Part shown: piece by piece, positions 12,217-23,820 of the stretch
Numbering within the stretch: position 1 is the first letter of the stretch
Layout: each line of letters begins with the position of its first letter
Assembly: GCA_026413225.1 (NCBI GenBank)
Contig: CM048591.1
Location: 45,017,803-45,081,802 of the forward strand
DNA length: 64,000 nt
Source of the DNA: Otis tarda
Lineage: Eukaryota > Chordata > Aves > Otidiformes > Otididae
Direction: 5' to 3'
Position numbers and translations under genes: made by a program
Notes under the pieces: generated by a model
The model's input: the letters and a program-made list of their open reading frames with translations, nothing else
Told to the model about the DNA's origin: nothing
The model's database searches: none

Positions 12217-14613
12217 TATAGACAGATGCTTCAGTTCAGGTGAGGTCTTGAAATTTTGATGCTTTACCTGCATTTGTCTACATTTCATTTTAAAGTTATT
12301 GATCTTACTAAATTTCACAAAAAAAAAAAGATTATTTGAAAATTGTACTTAAAAGTCTGCCAGATTCCTTTCCAATAAAATGGATGTATTTTATTTCCTC
12401 CAAACGTATCACAGATCTTATTCTTTTTCTCCCTTGCTGCTGATATTTGTTCTTTATTCTATGTTTTCCTGAGACTCCTTTTTCACAAGAATTCTTCATT
12501 CTCTCTTTCTATATTTTTATAAAAGAGTGTCATACATATAATTTTTTACTTAGATCAAGATGGAGCTGACTTCAGTTTCACACTGTCCGGGATATGTTCA
12601 GCTCAGGCAAGCCCCAGTACACCTGACAGCCTTGATTATAGTTCTTACAGTCTTGTAAGCAATTACCCTGACAAACACTGTCAAATCACTCAAAATCATA
12701 TACAAGATTAAGAGTAACAACTATCAGAGAGGCCTGTTGAACACTAGAAGGGAATTTGGAATCAACAGGGTGTAATGACTTCAATCAAAAATGACTTCTA
12801 AAAATCAAACTTGTTTTGATGATGGAAACAAAATTTGGTCTTAAATTTCTACAGTTTTTCACTACTTTTAAATTTAAGGAAAATGGTAGTAACTTGTTGC
12901 TGTATTTCCTTTGAAATAGGTGGAGACTGCAACATCAGCACAAAAGTCTGAAAAATTGAAGGCTACATTAATGTCTCAATATTAATGAATAAGAGTTGAG
13001 AACAGGAGGAGGCTTCAGGTTAGATATTTTTATACTGTCTTATTCTGCTTAACATGGAAAATATTTTAAGAATAAACTTTTAAGAGTGAAAATAGTACAG
13101 ACCCAAAAATACTTACACAAAGCATAATTCAAATAACTTACTGCCATGTAATTAATAGGAATACCCCTGATTATCCCTACCGTAGTAACGTTCTTTGAAT
13201 GCTCAGTGTTACACTTTCTCCTTATTCCCATCAAATACTTTGAATACATGATTCTATATAAAATCACAATTTCCTTACAAACTGTAAGGAAAGCACCTGG
13301 GAAGGGGTATAATAATTTAAACATACTGGGCTACATTTGCTTTCCGCTGTGGCCAGTGGCAAAACTTTTATTTAATCTCCATAAGAGGAGGATGCAGTCC
13401 ATACTCTTGCTAAATAGAAAATGAAAGGACTCACGTTCATTTATTTAATTCATGTAAGTTTTTCATCGGAGCTATTGACGTCTGTGTTCTGAAGCAGGAA
13501 AATTACCAGATGCTGTTTCAATAGAAGGCTGCATCCAAGTGGAATTCTGTTTAAAAGGTGTCAGAATCAGAAATCCTATTTTAAATAGGGGCAAGAAGCA
13601 GGTCTGTTAAGTCTTCTAGAGAACAAATTAACAAGTGGGAATGATTAAGCTAGAAATGACTTGGTGTTCTAATTGAAGAAGTCATGCAGCATGATGTCAC
13701 CCCCTGTTATTAGTATTTAATTGCTTTCAGAGAGAGCTCAGTGTGCCTCTTTTCTCTCTCCCACAAGAAAATACTCACAGCATTTAAAATGCATCAACTT
13801 ATAGAAGAATGTTGCTGTTTGCACACTCTTGGTCTGTTTTAAGTTCATATAATTAAATTAGCTAAATAAAAAACACGGAGCTGTTTATAGGCTTAGCTTT
13901 GGATTTTTTTTTGTTTTATGCATCCAGGTCTGTTTCCAGTCTCATTGGCTGGTTTAAGAACTGCTCTTGCAGTGCATCTAACAAAGAATAGTCACATCCC
14001 GTGACTGCAGCTGGTTTGCTGAACTGTCTATTTGATTTTTTTTTCTGCAAAGTGTCAGCGTAGAAGGGTCATTATGCTACAGAAACTGAGAGGGAGAGGA
14101 CGGCACTATGCTTGCTACTTATCCATGCATATGAGGTACTCAAAATCTTTTTGTCATCAAAATGTTGGGAGAGTTTAATTCAACTTCTACATTAAAGCCA
14201 AGCAAAAGCTTTACTATGTGCTTCTATCAATTGCAGATCATTCAGCCTGCATCAGATTATCTGAAGAGAACTATATACACACAACAAAGAAAGAGAAAAA
14301 AACACTTAAATAAATGACATTTGAAAGGACAGCATTATACACTGGAGACTAGTTTCTACTTCTTGCTTATGCAGGTAGCCCATTATGGCAGTAGAAGTAC
14401 TGAAGGATCATTACTCTGAGAGTTGTATGTAGCTTGTTTTCTACATCTCTAATCACTGCTTTCATACACTTAGCATACATATTTAACATCTTCACTAATT
14501 CAATAATGTTATTGTTGAAGAAAGACATTTTAATTAGTTGAGTTTTAATGTGACGTTGATGGTCGTCTGATTCCTTCATCACTCTGTTTTTCTCTAGATG
14601 CTTGCAAAACATC
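12217..14613. other. unique noncoding DNA with a possible conserved patch
   Basis: No gene was recognised. The stretch 13680-13890 is free of repeats and contains dense AT-rich homeodomain-like sites (TAATTAAATTAGCTAA near 13851-13866) next to a CTCTTTTCTCTCTCCC pyrimidine block. It looks like a possible conserved noncoding element, but that is an impression only. A stub of A-rich simple sequence lies at 14280-14310. Confidence 0.4.
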
Positions 14614-15240
14614 TAGTGGGTGGCCAAGAAGACCAACGGCATCCTGGCTTGCATCAAAAACAGTGTTACTAGCAGGAACAAGGAGGTAATTGTCCCCCTG
14701 TACTCGGCACTGGTGAGGCCGCACCTCGAGTACTGTGTTCAGTTTTGGGCCCCTCACTGCAAGAAAGACATTGAGGCCCTGGAACGCGTTCAGAGGAGGG
14801 CTACGAAGCTGGTGAGGGGTCTGGAGCACAGGCTTATGAGGAGCGGCTGAGGGAGCTGGGATTGTTCAGTCTGGAGAAGAGGAGGCTCAGGGGAGACCTT
14901 ATAGCTCTCTATAACTTCCTGAAGGGAGGTTGTAGTGAGCTAGGGGTCGGCCTTTTCTCTCGTGTAGACAGTGATAGAACTAGAGGCAATGGTTTCAAGC
15001 TGCGCCAGGGGAGATTCAGGCTGGACATTAGGAAATATTACTTCTCGGAAAGGGTAGTCAGGCACTGGAATGCACTGCCCAGGGAGGTGGTGGAGTCACC
15101 GACCATGGGGGTGTTCAAGAAACGTTTGGATGTTGTGTTGAGGGATATGATTTAGCTGAGAAGTATTGGTGATGGTTGGACTGGATGATCTTTTAGGTCT
15201 TTTCCAATCTTGATAATTCTGTGATTCTGTGATTCTGTGA
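14614..15240 (+). mobile_element. CR1 LINE, 5'-truncated, best preserved copy
   Basis: This copy starts at about GTGGGTGGCCAAGAAGACC and ends in three ATTCTGTG octamer units (near 15216-15240), the classic avian CR1 tail. About 540 bases of ORF2 C-terminus are followed by a stop (TAG, 15153-15155) and an 85-base 3' untranslated region with the GGACTGGATGATCTTTTAGG block. It is much more GC-rich than its surroundings and the least diverged CR1 in the window, so probably the youngest. No clear target-site duplication is seen, as usual for CR1. AAAACA occurs on both flanks but could be chance. Confidence 0.96.
14620..15155 (+). pseudogene. CR1 ORF2 C-terminal fragment, one frameshift
   Basis: This encodes the region after the reverse transcriptase palm of the CR1 ORF2 polyprotein. 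The motifs [72 protein letters not shown] and [13 protein letters not shown] can be read. The first part (14620-14832) and the second part (from 14835) are in different frames. One base appears to be missing around 14832-14835, between the EH and YEE residues, and it causes a stop at 14848-14850. Otherwise there are no stops until the natural end at 15155. The endonuclease and catalytic palm were lost by 5' truncation, so it is non-functional. Confidence 0.93.
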
Positions 15241-18200
15241 AAACAATGATCCTAGGAAACATTATGCACTCTCACTACCTCTTCCTGATAATTTTGAAAT
15301 TTTATGTCCAGCTCATATGTTTTCTACTGGACTAGTTGCAAGGTTGAAAAATAGATGTCTTAAATACTTGTCTAAGGGACAAGTACTCTGTGGCTTTTGT
15401 CCCACCCTATTCTAGCTGCGCTCCATCTTCAGAAGGGGGAAAAATTCTCAGTTGGGCTTTCTGAGAGAAAAGATATGCCTAAGGTTTCTTCCCTTTCTTA
15501 TATCAAATACATGAAATATGAGGGAGAGAAATTTTTTTTTTTTCTCCAGACATGGGGATTTCTGTCCCACTTTGGGGCAGCTTGGCACAGAGTTTTTTTC
15601 TGTGTGACAATTATCCTTCTTGTTACCTAATACGCCTCAGTTGAAAAGGAGAAAGAGGGAAACAGCAAAAGTACAAGCAAAGAAATCTCTGTTTCCTGCT
15701 CTCATGTCCAGGTGATGGCTCCAAAAGTGAATTCCCTATCCCACTGCAGGAACTAATTCCTTCCAACCATAGACATTGTGCTGGTTTCTCTTGGTTCTGC
15801 CAAATGAAAACAGAATACAATGCACCTCAAACGAATGTGCACCAAGTAAGCCATTAAAAACTGACTGAAACAGAACTGCTTTTTGACCACGCTTCTCATA
15901 CTGGATCTCAAAACACTTTGTTATGTAGCTGCTTGTCCTTAGGTATGTTTGTGCTACATCACCATGAAGATACAAAGTGGGAGATATGGTTGAATAAGTT
16001 TTCAGAATAAGATACATAAAAATACAAGTTATGAAGTTCATTAAATGAAAGGGAAGTCTTTTTCCTGGAGGGACCTGATGTGAATCTAAAAGCTTTCCTC
16101 GGGCTCATTGTCCTAGTTATTCTACTCCTCCTATGGATTTGCCTGCCTGTGCTCAAGTCTAGTTGTGATATGGTGCAGCTATGTAACCTGGGATCTGGCT
16201 GCTGTGAAAAATGCTGGGAAAGAGCAGCAAGAAGGAACACTGGGGCTCCTTGCTTTGCTCAGGAGCTGCAGATAAGGTCAGGCAGTGGGTTGTTGAGCTA
16301 TACTGTGGCTGTACCACTGCTTGGCCGTGTACTTTGCTGATTCAGTCCCTAACCAGACTTGATTTCATGGTTTGACTTCAGACCCGTCTGATCACTGTGA
16401 CCTTGACGGGTGATCACTGGACTCATGGCTGATGAGGTTACCAGCAACAGACCTGCTCTGCTCTTCTTGTTCTGGGCCCTTGCTTGTAAACCCGCCAGCC
16501 CACCTGCCTTGCTGTTGCTCTCAGCTCTGTGCTTGCCTTCCCATATCGAGACCCTCAGTCCTGCTGCTCTCTGAGATGCTGTTTGGTCTTGTCAGGCATG
16601 CAGGATTTTTTTTTTCTTTTAATTGAATCTATTATGAATAGGCCTTCTGTTCATAACAGACCTTCCATAATGAAGGAAAGAAGACAAGCTCAAAAGAAAA
16701 GCTAAGCTAAGAAGTCAGAGAAACTGTTTATCTGTACTGTAAAGATGCCTCTGACTGCTGTAAAGAGCAATGGTATTAAAGTACTATTTATATGCATAAC
16801 TTTTTTACCAGTAAATACAGTCCCTCATGAAAACATGACCTTTCTGAAAAATGACATTTATTGAGTAAAATTTTTGTGTACATAAATGTATTTTTCTGTC
16901 TTTTGGCCTTTCCCTCACCTTCCTTCAGACTTAGAACTTCACTATTTGATATTCAAACACAGCTCTGATTATACCACACTGCATCCACTTTGCACAGAGA
17001 TTAATTCAACTGCCTTGTGCTAAGAAGATCTTTTTATGTTACATTTCCAGGCAATTTGTGGTACATGAAGCTGTGTCTTCAAAGAATGAGGTTTATTATA
17101 TTTATGAGAAAAAACATCACAGGTTAGAAGCACATTTCCATTTTAAGATCATTTTTGACCTCTTCTTTTTTTTTTTTTCCAGAAAAGTCCTGGTGTCATA
17201 GGCTTTCTTTTTCCCAGATGATGTGACATTCTCAAGACCCTTATTAAAGATGTTTGAAGGCAGTCAGTTAAATCTTTTATACTAGTGAGAAGGACTAGAT
17301 CTACTCCCAAGAGGTCTATTTCTGTACAGAAGTGTTTCAAATACTTTAAGAGTTTTCCATATTGTTTTTTATTATTAAATAAAATAATGGTGCAAATATT
17401 GTTTTAATTAAGCATCACTTTCAGAAGTGAGCCCTATTACTGTTTTATGTTTGTCACACAATGGAGACATGAAGACATTCTGTACTTTTAACAACAGGTC
17501 TATAAAAGATCAGGGCTTCACTGGCTGTCCTGTTTCCTATCATCATGAAAGTGGACACTTCAAGAGCTGACTGTGTATGTGGTGTATTACTGTTATGGAG
17601 ACATTCTCTAACAGAATATACTGTACATAATGAGGGACTAGAGAAGCTGGTCAAGAATGAAAGAAAGGGAGTAGAATTTTTTTTTTTAAAAGAAGAAAGA
17701 CAAGATTTGACTTTTCTTTTGTGTGGTAAAGTACCATTTTATACTCCTTGCCATAGCCTTGTCAAAAATTAGTTGAACAATGTGGGCAAGATTTATAATA
17801 GACAACATGAATTTGGTAGCAGAGACTAGACATCAGAGATGAAAAAAGGAAGGCTGAAATCAGCGAATTGTTAAGTAACATTAAACCACTCTTATCCCTT
17901 TCTTCAAATTTATGAACACAGCAATAGAGCTTTTAGTATCGTTAGTACAGGAGAAACATCTGACAGCCGTTAGTCTACACAAGTATAGTATATTAACAAA
18001 TGTTCAGCCTCCATGGTAGTATACCAGTGTGAATGAACTTGTCAGAGTCTTTGGGAGCTCCACATAGGTGTTGGCAAAACATGTTTTTTTCAGGACAGAA
18101 ATTATATTCAGAAAACATATTCAAACAACTTCATCAGTAGGAGGCATAGGAAGCACTGGGCAGCAAGCAGTATTATGGAAAAAGATGGCACATCCTTTTA

Positions 18201-21200
18201 CAGCTGGATAAAATGCACACCAAGATAGGCACCGTGAGTCATGGGACAGCGAAGGCTGCAGTCAGTAAGAGCTATGCTCTTTACTAGTTTGTTCCCAAAC
18301 TTTAAACCACCACTTCTGGAGCTGTTCTTTAAATTTTTCCAAGGCTCCTACTTTGGGGGCAAGTGATTACTTAAGAGGTAGCTGGAGCAACAGCTTGGAA
18401 AAACAATTTGCAGGTACTGCCCTGACAAAAATATACAGGAACCTCCAAGAATGGACAAATAACTGAGTTATACAACAAATGTGTCATATACAAGCAAATC
18501 CTACCACGGTCCTCAGAATTTTTCATCCGAATATGAGTGACCTGCATATGTGAAGATACATAGTAGTGTGATCTAAATATATGTGACAAACATTATTTGT
18601 TTTACTGATAAGCCTTTGCATTATATCATTAACAATATTCTATATCACCACTGAAAACAAGATGTATCAAAATTTTCTAGTAACTGTCTAGAAGAAAGAA
18701 AACCCAGAGAGGGAAATAGCTACTTCTATTTTCAAATATTGTGATGATGGAGGCTCCTAAATGCCTAGTAGTAGAAGGAGAGATAAGTGAGGTATTACAA
18801 CACACCCTACTTAGAGTGGAAAGCATTGATCAGTGACAGTAGAATTGGGCAGTTGGTGTCAACCACAAACTGATTTCACTTTACTACTTTGTATACTGGT
18901 ACACAAGTCTTACCTATTACTGAAATTCCTACACAAATCCTATCCTACTGCATTGGATTTTAACTTCTTAGTGGTTATGCTTGAGATTTCTGAGACATGA
19001 GTTCCCTTACACCAAAAAACCACATAAGATGCTCAGAGTTTTGTTGCTAAAAAGGGGTAAATCTCTGTTGTAGGTTCTTGGAACACGTGAGGCAGGACTC
19101 GTGGCATTCTCGAGTCCTAGACAGAACTCCCCCTATTCTCAAACCAAAAGTTAGTAATGTCAAATTTTTGCTTTTCATATGCGATCAGGTATCATTGCAG
19201 TAATTAGCATTAGTACATGAAAAATTTAATATTTTTTGAGCTAGCTTTCTACCAGTAAACAGGTTGCTATTTTACAGTAAAGTTCTCATTCACTTTTTGG
19301 AAAATGGGAATGCTAGTATGTTCAGTTCTTCTTCAACATCTGTACCAATTTCACTACCTTTTCCTTTCACTTAAGATTCTGAAAATTTAGAGAAAATTTA
19401 TGTTGTATTGAAGCAATGTATATCTTCTGTTACTTTACATGTCTTTTTCTCTTACAACTTTCGCTTCAGCTTAAGTGTCCTGTGAAGACCAATTGGAAGT
19501 GAACAGTTTGTGGGCTACACCCTCTCTCACAAGGGGCTGGTGTTTTGGGTGTGGCATCTCTTGCTGGATTCCTGCATTCAGCAAAGAGGACTCCAGACTC
19601 CTGGCTTAGAGAAACTATGGAGTTTGGTATGGCATAACATATCTCCTTTGCTACAAGAAGACAGAGAAATTCTGTTTGTTTTACCTCTGGCTTCACATTT
19701 TATTTAATTATTTTACCTAACACTGGAGTAGCTTTAGCAGAAAGGATGGAAAGTCCCATTCTCTGTATGCCATGCTGGCTACTGCAGGTCCTATGCTTAG
19801 GCATATTTCTCTCTTCTTTTGGGCATTGCTTTAGGAAACCCAGATACCCAAAGCCAGGACAACAAGGTCCAAGAGTTGTCAAGGTACTTAAAAATTAAGC
19901 GCTGCAGCAGCCAATGTGCTGTGGACCTGAGTCTCTGACACTGCAAGAAACCGCAGTGTGAGAGGGGGTTTAGTTTTTCCACAGGCCAGTGAACTGTTTT
20001 GTTTCACTGCATGCACAACTCTGCTGAATTTTGACTGCATCAAGCAGGCAAGATATCCTCTGGAAATCCACTTTGGTTACAATTCCCCTGCCCTATGCTT
20101 TTAGTTTAGCCCATAGCAAACCACATGACAACATCCCACTGAGTCTGGTGAGAGATTTGCTTGACTAAGAAGTTTTCTAAGAGTGCTGAACCCTTTGTGG
20201 GTTCTGCTTTGTTTTTTCATGCAAACATTTTGAAGGGGAAAAAAAAAAACAAACGTTGTTCATTGGTGTTCTCAGCAAAGGGTTTTGCTGTGAAAATTAT
20301 TATATTTTTCTTTTTTGAGGGTTTGGATATGCATGACTGGTATGTTTCATGGTCTTTGAAAAGTCAGTAAAAGCAAAAAAGAAAACCACAAAAGAAAACA
20401 CACTGCCTAATCAGATCTCTGTAGAAGCCAAATCTATTTAAGCAAGGGAAAAGAAAAGAGTTACAAGAAATTATCTTCCTTGTCTTTGGATACAGGTCAG
20501 TGTCTTGTAAATATGTAATCTTTCTGTGGCAGTTTTTTTCCAACTTGAAGGACCACCAGCAGTACAGCCTTTGCTAATACTACTATGTACATATGGTAAA
20601 ACCATGTTCATCATCTCTTAACTACTTTTAGCTCCTGGTGACCGACGAGCACTTCCCTTTTGAGAAAGCTGATAAGGCCAGCAGGTGTTACATGGTGTTA
20701 ATGTGGAAAAGAAAATCTCCCTTCTTCTGCTGACATATTTTTGGGAAGTAGGTTGATTTGTGCTTGTGGACGATGTCTGACTTTTGCCAGAGAGTGACAG
20801 TTGATAATTGCACTTTTCCTGGAATAATCTCATTCATCCAATAAAGGATGAGACACTTTCCCAACATGTTGTGCTAAAACCAGATACCATTCATGTGAAC
20901 TATATACAATGCATATGATGCTCTCTTTAAAGGTTTACTGAGATGGATATGGAGAAAAGTTATCTCTGTATGCTTTTATATTGCTCCATCTACCCCTGTA
21001 TTTATGTAGAACTTTAATCTTGCCTTGAAAACTAAATTATGTATGTTGGCATTGCAGACACCTTGTGCGCATATGAGATGCATGTATATTTCTGTAATAT
21101 CTGTCCATACAGCTTATAAATGCTTGCTAAAATTACCTTTTAAGTAAGTTCAACCTAAAATACTTCACAGTAGTTACAGATTACAGCAAACTAGCTCCTC

Positions 21201-22481
21201 AAACCTCTGGCACCACATAGACATGAATCTATCCATGAGCTTTGAGATCCCATTCAGACTGAAACTATTGAAATTTAGCTGACTATAAGTCATTTTAATA
21301 ACTTTCCTATGCAATAAACATGAAATACAATGATAATTCACCCTGACTATAAGGTAAGGATATTTCCCTGGATAGGAATTATAAATAGCATGGTCCAAAA
21401 GTCTGAGACAAATGTGACTGTAGCAATTAAACCAGTTTGAAACTTTGGTTTCAAAAGTTTACTTCCTCATAATTTTGGGGGGATGTTTTTCCCCCTTTCA
21501 GTTTCATAATAAGAATCCCTCCACTTTGTGACAGTTAGTTACATGAGAGGTCTGATCTGAAAACAAACAATACACACCCGTACAGCCACTCACATACTGC
21601 AAGATGTGTGTTACCCCACAGATCTGGAATGCCTGGAAAAGCTCACAGGTGACACCAGTGAACTCCACAGCTTCTATTCCATTTCAAGCTCCATTTTTTG
21701 CCCAAATTCATTTGGAACGGATGATGAGGATGTTACCATATTGATTACATTAGTTAGGCTTAGGCTTCAGATCAGACTAGGAACAAACAGAGCTGACAGA
21801 AAACCTTTTTCCGATTTTGGGGAAGAAAAGCACCTCTGTGCTCAAATTACAGTATTTCCTTGGCCTTTGACACTGTTGATTACATGCTACTTACGAGACA
21901 AATGGGACAAAAAAGAAAATTCACCTGATAGATCACTCCATTCCTACGTAACAGATGTCCACTGTAATGGAAGATGCTTGTTGTTCATTACCAAATATCT
22001 AGGCTGGAGACCAGAAGCAGTCTAACCAGAGAAAAACAGAATGAGGTACTTTACTTAGCTGAAACTCTCTGAGAGAGAGAAGAGTCTAAGTAATATCTTA
22101 ACAGTATGAGTACTTAGAGCATCAAGAAAAGATATTAACAAAGTCATGAGAACCAGACAACATGGACAATGTGAACTGGAGCTAGGTTGCATCTGACATC
22201 TTAGATACCTCATTAAAACTCTGCCTGTGCTGTCTCTGCAGTATATTGCAGACCACTAAACACACAGTGATATCTCAGCTTTCAACGCGGTTCACGCTAT
22301 TTCCTTTCTCTTGAGTTCTTTATTACATCGCAGGTGTAAGCCACCAGCAATCAGAGGCTCTTGTACCACCAACATGGACATGTACCTAAGCGTCCTATTC
22401 TCTCAAGTTATCAGTCACCTGCTGCACCACTTTCCTGCACGTGCAATGCAGCTCCTGCACCAGGCATATCCAGTAACTGCC
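15241..22481. other. unique AT-rich noncoding DNA
   Basis: This 7-kb stretch shows no recognisable gene or mobile element. Poly-T or poly-A runs occur near 15532-15543, 16609-16616, 17166-17178 and 20240-20249. The longest open frame on the plus strand is 139 codons at 21606-22025. It has no recognisable domain and an uneven composition, so it is treated as chance. Confidence 0.5.
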
Positions 22482-22636
22482 GTGCTGTATTGCTAGATGT
22501 GTCTCAGCCTTTCCAGGTAACTCCCTGGCCCTGCACTTCATGAGTTTGCAGAGGCATCGTAATTCCTGCTACGACCCATGATTTTTCCACACAGCTTTTT
22601 TCCTTTTTTTTGAGCCAAGCAAAGTAAAACAGTAGC
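22482..22636. repeat. copy 1 of an unidentified 150-base duplicated segment
   Basis: By eye this segment aligns with 23672-23820 in the same orientation. The first 75 bases align without gaps with 56 identities, including CTAGA, GCCTTTC, AGGT, GCCCTGCACTT and TGCAGAG. The rest aligns with small gaps (GTAATTC, CCACAC, TTTTTCCTTT, AAGCAAA, AGC). It matches no repeat family I recognise. It may be an old local duplication or two copies of an unnamed dispersed repeat. Confidence 0.6.
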
Positions 22637-23671
22637 CATATGAACTGCTGGGAGATTTCCCGGTGGCAAGGCTCCAACTGCAGTGCCTTGCAGAAATAAT
22701 ACAGATTCAAGCTAGAATTGCTGCAATTAACACCAACTCTAACAACACACATTTTTTTATTCAGAATTATTTCAATAGAGACAACATTAATTTTCTCTCC
22801 TGCTTCCGACACAGCACACAGAAGTCCTTGTGGATGATGTTAGATGCTGTACGCTTTTGCCATAAACCCTCAGTTTTCTGTTCAGAGGACGCAGTATCTG
22901 TGGTAGGTGTGAAAGGGACATCTTAGGCATCACTATACTCACAATGACAATAGATGGCAACTTCTAACTTGCAACTTCTGCTTTTAATTTTCTCTACGTC
23001 ATTACGTTTCACAGGCGGTTTGTGAATGCGAGCACTTAAAATGCTCTGCCTGGCTAAACAAAAGTTTGTCATGCTGAGAACTACAGAAATGGTGGTCTCA
23101 CTCACAAGTTTCAAGAGAGTGAGAAGTGCTGCCTGATGAGGTTTAATGGTGACTTATAACTGATTTTTTAGGGAATGCATATACAAACTTCTCCCTATGT
23201 AAACACAAACAGTGTCAGTTACGTGTGTTTTAGCCCGTGTAGGTAAGCTCAGGGCTCTCTGATCTTATTCCACGGATGACTCCAGCACAGCAGGTGGAGT
23301 GTGCCACTGGACTCCCCGAGGCTGGAGTGGAAAGGCAGGCCTTATAGCTCCCCCAAAACATCCCAAAACCTTTTCAACACACAAATAATTGGCGATTACC
23401 AGGCAGGGAGCATGCTGGTCCTTGTGTTTGCAGCGAACTGATCTTTACTTGCTGGTAAAACACCAGTGTGTTTTCTGGATTCAAAATTATCAGACAAGAG
23501 GATGTCGCCTTGCCTGCAGAAACTGCTGAGCCTGCAAGATGGTCTCTAATACCTTTTTCCCACCAAGTACTAACAATTTATATCTCTCTAGGTGACTGAC
23601 TATGACACAGCTCACTCATGAGTAAAATATAAAATACAGTTCTATTATATGAAGTGTGTCTAGGATCTATC
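22637..23671. other. unique sequence between the two duplicate copies
   Basis: Roughly 1 kb separates the two copies and no similarity to either flank was seen in it. It contains a slightly GC-richer patch near 23260-23420. No gene was recognised. Confidence 0.5.
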
Positions 23672-23820
23672 ATGCTTTATTTCTAGACATTTCTGGGCCT
23701 TTCTAGGTCATGGCCTTGCCCTGCACTTTGTAAGTGTGCAGAGACAGAGGAACTCAGTGTAATTCTTCTCCACACTGCCTTTTTCCTTTCCTATAAATGA
23801 AGAAAGCAAAATACTGCAGC
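23672..23820. repeat. copy 2 of an unidentified 150-base duplicated segment
   Basis: Direct-orientation partner of 22482-22636, with about three quarters of positions identical in the ungapped first half. Similarity fades on both sides: ATGCTTTATTTCTAGA on the left still matches, whereas sequence left of 23672 and right of 23820 does not. No coding frame is shared between the copies. Confidence 0.6.

Noticed and set aside
14545..14829. 94-codon open frame on the minus strand
   Set aside because: Antisense shadow of the CR1 ORF2 C-terminus.
21606..22025. 139-codon open frame on the plus strand
   Set aside because: No recognisable domain, no splice or promoter context, and frames of this size are expected occasionally by chance in 64 kb.
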